Numbered from the stretch's first letter, positions 1-7,661 are shown. The stretch is DNA of 18,930 nucleotides from JBBRGK01 sp036741355 (GCA_036741355.1 DAINSK010000055.1:1-18930); one strand, 5' to 3'. The notes: a model not told the origin generated them from the letters alone. A program made the numbers and translations.

Positions 1-1104
1 TGTATCAAGGCTGCCGTGCTCCGCGCTGCGGATGAGGGACAGGAGGTCCTGGGCATTCGGCGTGGCTGGGCGGGCCTGGTAGAGTTCAACCCCGACGATG
101 CGACGACCTGGGCACGCTGTGTTATGCCGTTGGACGCGCAGAAGGTACGCACGATTGACCGTACCGGCGGCACGATCCTGCACTCCAGCAGAACCAATCC
201 AGCCGCCGTTCCTACGCGCGACCTACCCGCGTTCCTGCGAGGACGGGTGCCGTCGACCGCGGGCGGTGGCTTCGACGCGACCGCACACGTGGTGCGTGTC
301 GTGCGGCATCTGGGACTCGACGCGCTCATCCCCATCGGGGGAGACGACACGCTGTCGTATGCCGAGCGCATCAACCGGGAGGGTGTCGCAGTCGTCGCGA
401 TTCCCAAGACCATCGACAACGACGTGTTCGGCACGGACTACTGCATCGGCTTCTCGACGGCAGTGACGCGGAGTGTCCAGTACATCCACCAGTTGCGCTC
501 GTCGGTCGGCTCCCATGAGCGCATCGCGCTCGTCGAACTCTTCGGTCGCAATTCCGGCGAGACCTCGCTGCTTGCCGCCTACCTGGCTGGGGTTGATCGG
601 GCCATCATTTCAGAAGTCCCGTTTGAGCCAGAGCGGTTGGCGACCTTTCTGTTGGCAGACAAAGCGGCCAATCCAAGCAACTACGCCATGGCCACGATCT
701 CAGAAGGCGCGACAATGAGCGGGGCTGCTGTGCTCGAACGGGGCGATCCCGACGCGTATGGCCACCGCAAATTGGGCGGGATCGGCTTCGAGACCGGAGA
801 GGCATTGAAGCGGCTAACCGGGGAAGACGTGCTCTATCAGCCACTCAGCTACTTGATGCGCTCTGGTGCGCCCGACAGCCTCGACCTCATGGTCGCCGTC
901 AATTACGCCAACATCGCCCTTTCGCTCGTGAACCAGCGGGCTGCAAGCCGTATGGTCGCACTTCGCAACGGGACGTATACGAGCGTGCCGCTGCAGACGA
1001 TCCGCGAAGGGATCAAACGGACGGACGTGGACGAACTGTACGACGTGGACGAATACCGGCCGAAGGTTCGCCACGTCGACGGCAAACCCATGTTCCTCTA
1101 CTAG
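1..1104 (+). CDS. pfp: 6-phosphofructokinase, probably pyrophosphate-dependent; 5' end cut by the window
   Basis: Phosphofructokinase, which phosphorylates fructose 6-phosphate to fructose 1,6-bisphosphate in cytoplasmic glycolysis. The frame is open from base 1, and its first codons read like the family's N-terminal helix (C-I-K-A-A-V-L), so the true start and the first Gly-rich loop lie just outside the window; the GTG at 16 is probably internal. The phosphoryl-donor motif GGDDT (337–351) and the catalytic motif PKTIDND (403–423) are clear, followed by GRNSGE and the usual C-terminal half. The second D of GGDDT and the K of PKTIDND are the two residues known to mark PPi-dependent enzymes; ATP users normally have G at the first site. 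Family assignment is firm; PPi use is inferred from these two residues. No clear terminator follows the TAG at 1102–1104. Confidence 0.93.
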   Translation, partial: CIKAAVLRAADEGQEVLGIRRGWAGLVEFNPDDATTWARCVMPLDAQKVRTIDRTGGTILHSSRTNPAAVPTRDLPAFLRGRVPSTAGGGFDATAHVVRVVRHLGLDALIPIGGDDTLSYAERINREGVAVVAIPKTIDNDVFGTDYCIGFSTAVTRSVQYIHQLRSSVGSHERIALVELFGRNSGETSLLAAYLAGVDRAIISEVPFEPERLATFLLADKAANPSNYAMATISEGATMSGAAVLERGDPDAYGHRKLGGIGFETGEALKRLTGEDVLYQPLSYLMRSGAPDSLDLMVAVNYANIALSLVNQRAASRMVALRNGTYTSVPLQTIREGIKRTDVDELYDVDEYRPKVRHVDGKPMFLY

Positions 1105-1180
1105 AACCCCGCAGGTGGTTGGCGCTGCGTAGTGGCCGCCGTGGTTGGGGATACCCTTGTGCACCTCTTTTGGGAGCATG

Positions 1181-1198
1181 CACGATTGCCCGATCGTG
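1181..1198. promoter_or_regulatory. 18-bp dyad, possible operator or weak terminator stem
   Basis: CACGAT at 1181–1186 and ATCGTG at 1193–1198 form a perfect six-base inverted repeat around a six-base spacer. It lies 77 bases after the phosphofructokinase stop. No T-tract follows, so an intrinsic terminator is unlikely. Operator function is a guess from symmetry alone. Confidence 0.25.
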
Positions 1199-1274
1199 TC
1201 GAGGCACTGGAGGGCGGAGGTAGTGCGAATCCGAATCGGAACCATATTTTCTTATTAAGGACTATTCTATTACG

Positions 1275-1293
1275 TGATATACTGACCTTGACA
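1275..1293 (+). promoter_or_regulatory. Candidate promoter elements in an AT-rich patch
   Basis: TGATATACT at 1275–1283 is an extended -10 (TGn followed by TATACT, 5 of 6 to consensus) with only a weak -35 upstream (TTAAGG, 1255–1260, 17-base spacer). A perfect -35 hexamer TTGACA lies at 1288–1293, but the hexamer 17 bases after it (TGAGAT) is poor. Either could drive transcription toward 1410 and 1599. These are the most promoter-like sequences between phosphofructokinase and the giant kinase gene. Confidence 0.4.
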
Positions 1294-1409
1294 AATGGTC
1301 CAGGCAACTCTGAGATGGACCTACACACGGCATCGGGCATCACCTGTGCCTCCTCCCCGCGTTGCATGCTGTTCCGGCGCTGAACCGCGCGAACAGATTG
1401 GAGGCTACT

Positions 1410-1517
1410 TTGACTGACCAGGGCAACATCCAGACGGCGAAGGAGAACGTCGCGGCTTTTAGCGCCAAGGACTGGACCCGCTTCAAGGCGACGCTGTCGC
1501 AGCCGGCCGTCGTTTGA
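1410..1517 (+). pseudogene. Truncated SnoaL-like (NTF2-fold) gene, N-terminal 35 codons
   Basis: A 35-codon frame starts at TTG (1410) behind a GGAGG Shine–Dalgarno (1400–1404, five-base spacing) and stops at TGA 1515–1517. The peptide (starting MTDQGNIQ, with a central AFSAKDWTRF) resembles the first helices of SnoaL-like or ester-cyclase-type NTF2-fold proteins, which usually begin 'N-I-x-x-A..AFNAGDW..F.A.L' and are about 130–150 residues long. Nothing in any frame after 1517 continues the fold, so this reads as the 5' stump of a broken gene. It lies just before the giant kinase gene and may mark the left edge of an inserted island. It could instead be a short expressed peptide; the good ribosome-binding site leaves that open. 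Too short for certain family assignment. Confidence 0.5.
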
Positions 1518-1598
1518 CAGGCTACTGCAATGGCACCATGATCAAACCGGTCCCAGCCGCGCCGGTTGCGGACTCTTCGTCGGCGAGGGTGCCACTGC

Positions 1599-4500
1599 AT
1601 GCCCAGCGATCGCGTACAGCGCCATATTGACGCGCTTCTCGATGATGCCGAGCAAGCCGCTCGCGCTCAAGAGTGGGAACGAGCACGTGAACTCTGCGAG
1701 CAGGTACTGACGCTTGATCCCGAAAACGCCGACGCACGGGCGTTCTTAGCTGTGGCAGCGCGCGGCATGGCTGGCGCCGGGGGCGCGGGGCCGGGTTCGG
1801 TTGCAGATGCCGCACCCAGGCAGGCGGTGTTGCCAACCTCGTTCGCCAACGGCCGCTATCAGGTGCTCGGTTTTCTCGGCGAGGGCGGCAAGAAGACCGT
1901 CTATCGTGCCCACGATACGCTACTCGACCGCGACGTCGCCTTCGCCCTCATGAGAACCGACGGGCTCGATGCGGCGGGTAGAGAGCGGGTCCAGCGCGAG
2001 GCACAGGCGCTGGGGCGACTGGGCTCGCCGCACATCGTCTCGGTGTTCGACCTGGGTGAGGATGACGGCCATCCCTTCATCGTCTCGGAGTTCCTGCCTG
2101 GTGGGGACCTCGACCACCTCATTCGTGCGGCACCGGATCACCGCTTGCCCCTGGCCCGCGTGCTCGAACTCGGCGTGGATATTGCCAAGGGGCTGGCAGT
2201 TGCCCACGAGCACGGGGTAGTGCATCGGGACCTCAAGCCCGGCAACGTACTGCTGGCCGCAGACGGCACCCCCAAGCTGGCCGACTTCGGCCTCGCCGTC
2301 GCGCTGGACCAGAGCCGCCTCACCCAGGCGGGCATGATCGTCGGTACGGCGGCGTACCTTGCGCCCGAGCAGGCCATGGGTGGCGAGGTCACACCTCGCT
2401 CCGACCTTTATAGCCTCGGCTGCCTGCTGTACGAGCTGGTCACCGGGCGACCGCCCTTCGTGGGCGACGACAGCGTCGCGATCATCGGCCAGCACCTGCA
2501 CGCCAATCCCATTGCGCCGTCGTGGTCCCGCCCCGATGTGCCAAAGGCGCTGGAGACGCTTATCCTGCGCCTGCTGGAGAAGGACCCGAGCAAGCGGTCC
2601 GCCTCGGCGCAGCAAGTCGTGGAGTCGCTGGCAGGCATTAACCCAACCGCCAAGCGCAGCACCAGTGAGGCACGGCGGTTAGCCGAGAGCAGCGGTCCCA
2701 GCCCCGTCTATCGCCGCATCTTCGTGGGACGGGAAGCAGAACTCCAGCAACTCGAAGCGGCGTTCGACGCCGCGCAGTCGGGGCAGGGTGGGCTGGCGAT
2801 GGTCGTCGGCGAACCCGGCATCGGCAAAACCTCGCTCACCGAGCAGCTCGCCACCTACGCCACGCTGCGCGGCGGCAAGACGCTGGTCGGTCACTGCTAC
2901 GAAGAGGGCTCGCTCTCCCTACCCTACCTGCCCTTCGTCGAGGCGCTGCGGACGTATGTGCTCGATCGGGAGCCAACGAAGCTCAAGAGCGAGTTAGGGA
3001 GCAACGGCCCCGAGGTGGCCCGCATCGTCAGCGAGGTGCGCGAACGGGCGCAGGTTGAGCCAGCCGATCCCAGCGCCGACCCTGGTGAGGACCGCTACCG
3101 GCTGCTGCAGGCGGTGAGCAGCTTCCTGCGCAACGCGGCGGCGGTGCAGCCGCTGGTGCTGGTGCTGGAAGACCTGCACGACGCCGACCGCGGCACGCTC
3201 GACCTGCTCACCTTTCTCGCCAGGCAGTTGCAGGGAGCGCGGCTGCTGATCGTCGGCACCTACCGGGACGTCGAGGTGGACCGCCAGCATCCGCTCTCGG
3301 CAACGCTGGCTGAACTGCGGCGGGCCAGCAACTTCAGCCGGGTGCTGCTGCGCGGCCTCACCGCCGACGAAGTGCAGCGCATGCTCTCCGCCATCGCGGG
3401 GCAGGACGTGCCGTGGAGCCTCGCCGAGGGCGTCCACCGGCAGACCGAAGGCAATCCCCTGTTCGTGCAGGAGGTCATGCGCTACCTCGCTGAGGAAGGG
3501 CTGATCAAACGCGACGGGGGCCGCTGGCAGGCGAATGCCGGGGTGACGCTGCTCGACAACATTCCGGAGGGGCTGCGTGATGTGATCGGCAGGCGGCTCT
3601 CGCGCCTCTCGGCGGACTGCAACCGCGTGCTCACCGTGGCGGCGGTCATTGGACGGGAGTTTGACCTGGCCACGCTGGTCGGGGTGAGCGGCGAGGGTGA
3701 AGAGCGGGTCGTGGACCTGCTGGACGAAGCGGTACGGGTGGCGGTGCTGCAGGAGCAGGCAAAGGTCGGCGCCCTGCGCTACCGCTTCGCCCACGCCTTC
3801 TTCCGCCAGACACTGTACGAAGAGCTATCCGCGGCCCGGCGGCTGCGGCTGCACCAGCAGATCGCGCGGGTGCTGGAGCAGCAGTACGCGGGGCGGCTCT
3901 CCGAGCACGCGGCGGAACTGGCCGAGCACTTCACCCAGTCCACCGATAGCGCCGACCTGCGCAAGGCGGTCGAATACTCCCGCATCGCCGCCGAGCGGGC
4001 GACGTCGGTGTACGCCCACGGCGAGGCGCAGCGGTTGCTGGAGCAGGCGCTCGAGGTGCAGGAGGTGCTTGACCCCGGCGACAGGGCCGCCGTCTGCGAC
4101 CTGCTGATCGCGCTCGGCAACACGCTGATATTCAGCAGCAATCCGCTGCGCGCAGCGGACGAGATCGCGCCGCGGGCGTTCGAGCTCGCCGAGGCGCTGG
4201 GGGATGACGACCGAGCGGCGACCGTGTCGGGGATAGCGATGGACGCGATGGGTGCGCACGCCGCCGGTGACGCAAACCAGCGGCCCGAGTACCGCCAGTG
4301 GGCCGAGCGCATGAACCGCTACGCGAAGGAGGGTACCGCGCTCCGGATCAGGGCCGACATGGCGCTGCACGGCGTCGCGACCGGGCGAGCGCGGACCCTC
4401 GAGGCGTGGGAGCATGGTCAGCGGGCGCTGGCGCAGGCGCGGGCACTGGGCGACGCCCAGCTTCTCTCGCTGACCGCGGGCCGTCTGGTCAACGGGCCGG

Positions 4501-5933
4501 GCGACGTACGACACTTTCCCGAGCGGCTGCGCCTGCTCGATGAGTTCGCGGGTCAGCCCGAAATCGCCGATGCTGCAACCACCGGGGAGTCATCGGTGTT
4601 CCTGCTAGGCGCCTCACTACTGTGCTTCGACTGGGGACAGCGGGAGCGGTGGGAAGCGCTCTCACGCCGCAACCTCGCCGTGATGGAGCGTCGCCGCTCT
4701 GCTCGGCTTCCGGCGTTCTCAGTCTTGCAGGCAGCCACGCTCGCCTTCGTGGAGGGTGATCTCGCAGGCGCGGTGGAACAGGGATACGAGTTCCGGAAGA
4801 TGGCCGAGGCGCTGGGAGCGGCGGGATGGGGGCAACTGTACGGCGAACAGGCGCTCTGGCGCCCGCTGCTGTACCTGGCACGGTACGAGGATGTGCTGGA
4901 GGCGAGCCGTTCACTCGCCTACGCGCGGGTTGTGTGCCTCGCGCACATGGGACGGCTGGAGGAAGCACGCGAGGCCTTACGGGCGCAGGGCGTGCTGCGC
5001 CGCGTGCTGAGAGGAGACGAGGAGTCGTACTCGATCGTGCTGAGCCCGCTGCTGGAAGCGGCCGCATTGACAGGCGACGCCGAGGTCGCCGCCGTGCTCG
5101 TGGAGCGGCTGGACCCGCTCGCGGACCTCGCCTCCTGCTACATGCCCGAGTCGTGCCCCGGCCGCCACCTGGGCGCCGCCGCGGCCCTCCTCGGCCGTCG
5201 CGAGCAGGCGCTCGACTACTACCGCCGGGCGCTCGCCGTCGCGGAACGGGTGCGCTTCCGCCCCGAAATCGCGCTCATCCGCCTGCAGACGGCCGAACTA
5301 CTCGCGGACGGCGACGCGGAGGCACAACAACAGGCGGCCGAGCACCTTGCCTTCGTCGTGCCCGAACTCGAGACCATGAAGATGGCCCCCGCGCTGGAGC
5401 GGGCGCGGGCGCTGCAGCAGCGACTCACCACCACGCCGTTGGTGAGGCAACCCAATGCAACGGCGGAGCGCCAGGTGGCTGGCGGAGCGGCACCGGCTAC
5501 AGCACAGCGAGCGTCGAGCACGGCGCACGTCTTTATCAGCTACGCCAGCGCCGACCGTCCACGGGCCCAGGCGCTGGCTGAGCAGTTGGAGGCCGCCGGC
5601 GTACCGGTCTGGCTGGACAGCCACAGCATCGCGGGCGGTAGCAGCTGGGATGAGGAGATCGTGCGCGGCATCAAAGCCAGCGGCGCGGTCGCGGTGCTTT
5701 GCAGTCCAGCTGCTATGCGGAGCAAGAACGTGCAGCAGGAGCTGCGGCTGGCGCTGCAGTACGACAAGCCGCTCGTGCCGCTCTTGCTGGAGCCGACTAC
5801 CTTCCCCGAAGCCGTGGAGTACGCGCTCGCAGGCCGGCACTACATTGAGCTGCTGGACCGGCCGGAGGACGACTGGCTGCCGCAGCTGTTGGCAGCACTG
5901 AAACGGCTGTCGCTGGCCACGGACACGCGATGA
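1599..5933 (+). CDS. WNK-like Ser/Thr kinase – STAND ATPase – TPR – TIR giant signalling protein (1444 aa)
   Basis: Probable cytoplasmic receptor/signalling protein. The start is ATG 1599, because the paralogue at 8353–12756 begins with the same MPS[DE]R motif; an upstream in-frame ATG at 1566 would add 11 unaligned residues. Order: short helical pair (1–60), kinase (about 86–350), AAA/STAND ATPase (about 380–720), TPR-like helices (to about 1290), TIR (1309–1440). The kinase has Gly-loop GEGGKKTV (94–101), HRDLKPGN (209–216), DFG (229–231) and APE (255–257). The VAIK lysine is alanine (116), and K99 occupies the third glycine position as in eukaryotic WNK kinases. Walker A is GEPGIGKT (404–411); Walker B ends at LEDLHDAD (D525). 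The TIR has FISYAS at its start and a glutamate (E1381, NVQQEL) aligning with the NADase glutamate of catalytic TIRs. No transmembrane segment was noticed. Domains are certain; overall function is unknown, and immunity or stress signalling is inference. Confidence 0.93.
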   Translation: MPSDRVQRHIDALLDDAEQAARAQEWERARELCEQVLTLDPENADARAFLAVAARGMAGAGGAGPGSVADAAPRQAVLPTSFANGRYQVLGFLGEGGKKTVYRAHDTLLDRDVAFALMRTDGLDAAGRERVQREAQALGRLGSPHIVSVFDLGEDDGHPFIVSEFLPGGDLDHLIRAAPDHRLPLARVLELGVDIAKGLAVAHEHGVVHRDLKPGNVLLAADGTPKLADFGLAVALDQSRLTQAGMIVGTAAYLAPEQAMGGEVTPRSDLYSLGCLLYELVTGRPPFVGDDSVAIIGQHLHANPIAPSWSRPDVPKALETLILRLLEKDPSKRSASAQQVVESLAGINPTAKRSTSEARRLAESSGPSPVYRRIFVGREAELQQLEAAFDAAQSGQGGLAMVVGEPGIGKTSLTEQLATYATLRGGKTLVGHCYEEGSLSLPYLPFVEALRTYVLDREPTKLKSELGSNGPEVARIVSEVRERAQVEPADPSADPGEDRYRLLQAVSSFLRNAAAVQPLVLVLEDLHDADRGTLDLLTFLARQLQGARLLIVGTYRDVEVDRQHPLSATLAELRRASNFSRVLLRGLTADEVQRMLSAIAGQDVPWSLAEGVHRQTEGNPLFVQEVMRYLAEEGLIKRDGGRWQANAGVTLLDNIPEGLRDVIGRRLSRLSADCNRVLTVAAVIGREFDLATLVGVSGEGEERVVDLLDEAVRVAVLQEQAKVGALRYRFAHAFFRQTLYEELSAARRLRLHQQIARVLEQQYAGRLSEHAAELAEHFTQSTDSADLRKAVEYSRIAAERATSVYAHGEAQRLLEQALEVQEVLDPGDRAAVCDLLIALGNTLIFSSNPLRAADEIAPRAFELAEALGDDDRAATVSGIAMDAMGAHAAGDANQRPEYRQWAERMNRYAKEGTALRIRADMALHGVATGRARTLEAWEHGQRALAQARALGDAQLLSLTAGRLVNGPGDVRHFPERLRLLDEFAGQPEIADAATTGESSVFLLGASLLCFDWGQRERWEALSRRNLAVMERRRSARLPAFSVLQAATLAFVEGDLAGAVEQGYEFRKMAEALGAAGWGQLYGEQALWRPLLYLARYEDVLEASRSLAYARVVCLAHMGRLEEAREALRAQGVLRRVLRGDEESYSIVLSPLLEAAALTGDAEVAAVLVERLDPLADLASCYMPESCPGRHLGAAAALLGRREQALDYYRRALAVAERVRFRPEIALIRLQTAELLADGDAEAQQQAAEHLAFVVPELETMKMAPALERARALQQRLTTTPLVRQPNATAERQVAGGAAPATAQRASSTAHVFISYASADRPRAQALAEQLEAAGVPVWLDSHSIAGGSSWDEEIVRGIKASGAVAVLCSPAAMRSKNVQQELRLALQYDKPLVPLLLEPTTFPEAVEYALAGRHYIELLDRPEDDWLPQLLAALKRLSLATDTR

Positions 5934-6889
5934 GCGAGTCCACCACGTCTGTGCCGTACGTCTTCCTCAGCTATGCGAGCGCCGAGCAAGACCGTGCCCT
6001 CGCCGTCGGCGATGCCCTCCAGCAGGCAGGCATCGCCATCTGGCTCGACCGCCATGCCATCGCTGGTGGCAGCGCCTGGAGCACGGAGATCGTTCGCGGC
6101 ATCAGATCCTGTTCCGCCTTTCTCGTCCTCGGCTCCGAACGTGCCTTTCGCTCGCCAAACGTGCAGCGTGAGCTGAACCTGGCCGTGGAAGAGAACCGCC
6201 CGGTGGTGCCGCTGCTGCTCGAGCAGGTCACGGCGCCCGATGACGTCCGCTACGCGCTCGCCGGGCGGCAATGGGTGGCGCTCCTCGACCGTCCCCAGGA
6301 TGCCTGGTTACCCGAAGTGTTGCGCGCCTTCGCTGGTCTCGGCATAGTGCCCGGCGGGCCACCGGTAATGACGGACCCTGTTGCAGCCGTCCCCGTCAGT
6401 CCGCCGACGAACCTTCCCGCACCGCTCACGAGCTTCCTAGGTCGCGAGCAGGAGATCGCCGACCTCACCCAGCTGCTGGCATCCAACCGGCTGGTGACCC
6501 TGACCGGCCCCGGTCCTGCCGGGAGCAGTACGGCGAGCGCGTTACTCAAGGGGAGCATCAATCGCCAGCTCATCGTGAATCGCTGGGATGATCTGCTCCG
6601 GGTTGCTGGGTCGCTCAAGCTGGGGTGGGTTTCGGCCTCCCTTTTGATCGCCCGTCTCCAGGCCTCGCCGCGCCAGAACGCGCTCACCCGTGCTCTGCAG
6701 GAGTACGGCCGGCTGATGAAGACCCTCTTCGTCCTGCGCTACCTGGAGAGTGAAGAATACCGCCGGCGCATCAACCGGCAGCTCAATAAAGGAGAGGCCT
6801 TACACGCACTGCGGCGGTTTCTCTTTTTCGCTGAGCGTGGCACAATTCGCCAGCACCAGCAGGAGGACCAGGCCAACCAGGCGAGTTGA
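5930..6889 (+). CDS. Chimeric ORF: TIR domain + start of NB-ARC fused to Tn3 transposase C-terminal fragment (319 aa)
   Basis: The ATG (5930) overlaps the stop of the giant kinase gene (ATGA), suggesting translational coupling. Residues 8–135 are a complete TIR domain (FLSYAS; NVQREL with E81 at the catalytic position). Residues 159–195 are the start of a STAND/NB-ARC module (NLPAPLTSFLGRE...LVTLTGPG), the usual lead into a P-loop, but the expected GxGKT never comes. From about residue 204 the sequence is Tn3-family TnpA: LLKGSINRQL, WDDLLRVAGSLK, LNKGEALHALRR. The ORF is therefore a deletion or insertion fusion that stayed in frame for 319 codons, with the junction near 6515–6540. An intact relative would be a TIR–NB-ARC–TPR regulator of about 1000 residues. 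The TIR could still be made and folded; the rest is probably non-functional. Confidence 0.85.
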   Translation: MSESTTSVPYVFLSYASAEQDRALAVGDALQQAGIAIWLDRHAIAGGSAWSTEIVRGIRSCSAFLVLGSERAFRSPNVQRELNLAVEENRPVVPLLLEQVTAPDDVRYALAGRQWVALLDRPQDAWLPEVLRAFAGLGIVPGGPPVMTDPVAAVPVSPPTNLPAPLTSFLGREQEIADLTQLLASNRLVTLTGPGPAGSSTASALLKGSINRQLIVNRWDDLLRVAGSLKLGWVSASLLIARLQASPRQNALTRALQEYGRLMKTLFVLRYLESEEYRRRINRQLNKGEALHALRRFLFFAERGTIRQHQQEDQANQAS

Positions 6890-7022
6890 GACGCTCGGTC
6901 ATATCTCGCCAGCGCTCTCCGACCACATCAACCCCTATGGCACATACCAGTTCGATCTGGATGCGGCAGCACAGCGCCACGGACTACGGCCGCTGCGCCG
7001 TCCCGAGGTGTCCCCGGCTTAG
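6885..7022 (+). pseudogene. tnpA: Extreme C-terminus of Tn3 transposase, shifted frame
   Basis: In the frame one base ahead of the chimeric ORF, this stretch encodes LGHISPALSDHI, NPYGTYQFDLD and a short basic tail ending at TAG 7020–7022. Tn3 transposases typically end with 'LSPL..EHIN..G.Y.F'. Roughly 40 residues normally found between the EDQ motif (chimera residues 312–314) and this block are missing, so an internal deletion together with a frameshift broke the gene. The stop codon overlaps the inverted repeat, the usual Tn3 arrangement. Confidence 0.75.
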
Positions 7023-7055
7023 CGACGTTTTTTGTTCCGTTGCTATCGCTACCCC
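7018..7055. repeat. 38-bp Tn3-type terminal inverted repeat (right end)
   Basis: The 38 bases begin CTTAGCGACG and end in ACCCC. They have the Tn3 repeat's length and shape: CTTA at the inner end, a TTTT..GTTCC block in the middle and CCCC at the outer end. The repeat overlaps the transposase stop, as expected for an IRR. The outer edge is 7055. Confidence 0.82.
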
Positions 7056-7068
7056 GAATGCGTATAGT
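7040..7068 (+). promoter_or_regulatory. Candidate hybrid promoter with -35 inside the Tn3 repeat
   Basis: TTGCTA (7040–7045, inside the inverted repeat) and TATAGT (7063–7068, outside it) are 17 bases apart, matching the sigma-70-type consensus at 4 of 6 and 5 of 6 positions. Transcription would start near 7075 and read into the SnoaL-like gene at 7170. Transposon ends donating a -35 box is a known route to new promoters; here it is a prediction. Confidence 0.45.
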
Positions 7069-7157
7069 GCAGCCTTGCCAGGCACGCCAGGTTCGCGAGC
7101 CACGCACGCACGTTGACGCGTTGGTCACACTGCCGTGGTGTGGCCAGGCATCGGCAC

Positions 7158-7164
7158 AAGGAGG
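7158..7164 (+). promoter_or_regulatory. Strong ribosome-binding site fixing the start at 7170
   Basis: AAGGAGG lies five bases before the ATG at 7170. An in-frame ATG at 7113 lacks such a site and would add 19 residues with no family similarity, so 7170 is preferred. Confidence 0.8.
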
Positions 7165-7169
7165 AGCGC

Positions 7170-7661
7170 ATGGCGACAGACCGTGTCGAGACGACTACCA
7201 GCGACCAAGCACCGGACCCCACGGCGGCAGCGGCGGAGCACCTCCGCGCCCTGGAACGCGAACGCTGCCGGGCGCTCGTGACGGGCGACCTCGACCGCGC
7301 CCGAGAACTGCATACCGAGGACTTCCAACTCATCAACCCTGGCGGGGCCGCGGTGACCAAGGAGCAGTATCTTGGCGGGCTGGCGGCAGGCACCATCAAG
7401 TACCTGCTGTTCGAGCCGCAAGGAGAAATCGCCGTGCGCGTGTACGGCCCGGTGGCGCTGCTGCGCTACCAATCGGAGCTGGAAATCGTGGTGCAAGGGC
7501 AGGCGGTACCGCGCATGCGCTGCTGGCACACGGATGCCTATGAACTGCGCGACGGGCGCTGGCAGGCGGTCTGGTCGCAGGCGACCACGATTCAGCATCC
7601 GACCTCACAGGTGCACATCTTGAGCGAGGATGCCGCGCTTCCGGAGCCGCGTGCGGGCTGA
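7170..7661 (+). CDS. SnoaL-like / DUF4440 NTF2-fold protein (163 aa)
   Basis: A small cytoplasmic protein of the NTF2 superfamily. After about 20 polar residues the pattern is typical of DUF4440/SnoaL-like proteins: a first helix 'LERERCRALVTGDL', then 'LHTEDFQLINPGG', a central TKEQYLGGL helix, and beta strands ending in W-H-T-D-A-Y-E-L-R-D-G-R-W-Q-A-V-W-S-Q-A-T. Members are steroid-isomerase-like enzymes, binding proteins or unknowns; the sequence does not tell which. No signal peptide. It lies between the Tn3 remnant and the regulator tail and appears intact, with a strong ribosome-binding site and its own candidate promoter. It may have arrived with the rearrangement or been present before it. 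Its stop is two bases before the next frame. Confidence 0.85.
   Translation: MATDRVETTTSDQAPDPTAAAAEHLRALERERCRALVTGDLDRARELHTEDFQLINPGGAAVTKEQYLGGLAAGTIKYLLFEPQGEIAVRVYGPVALLRYQSELEIVVQGQAVPRMRCWHTDAYELRDGRWQAVWSQATTIQHPTSQVHILSEDAALPEPRAG

Larger units (their letters stand above)
1105..1409. other. Intergenic region, no gene seen
   Basis: This 305-base gap separates the phosphofructokinase from a truncated SnoaL-like gene. Small open frames exist on both strands but none has family-like sequence or a convincing ribosome-binding site. It holds one dyad (1181–1198) and an AT-rich patch at about 1240–1293, much lower in GC than the flanks, that contains the promoter-like elements listed separately. 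Confidence 0.6.
6517..7055 (+). mobile_element. Tn3-family transposon remnant (TnpA C-terminal part plus right inverted repeat)
   Basis: The segment holds the last roughly 160 codons of a Tn3-type transposase in two frames, with an internal gap, and ends exactly at a 38-bp terminal repeat. The left end, resolvase and most of tnpA are missing. I could not find the matching left repeat anywhere in the window. The left border is the fusion point inside the NB-ARC gene and is uncertain by about 25 bases. Confidence 0.8.

Noticed and set aside
1545..1570. AACCGG/CCGGTT inverted repeat upstream of paralogue 1 as a terminator
   Set aside because: Short stem with a long loop and no T-tract; not convincing.
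2994..3794. 266-codon minus-strand frame opposite paralogue 1
   Set aside because: Antisense shadow of the ATPase domain; no recognisable family.
4826..5581. 251-codon plus-strand frame overlapping paralogue 1
   Set aside because: Overlaps the giant gene in another frame and is dominated by Arg and Gly; shadow of codon bias.
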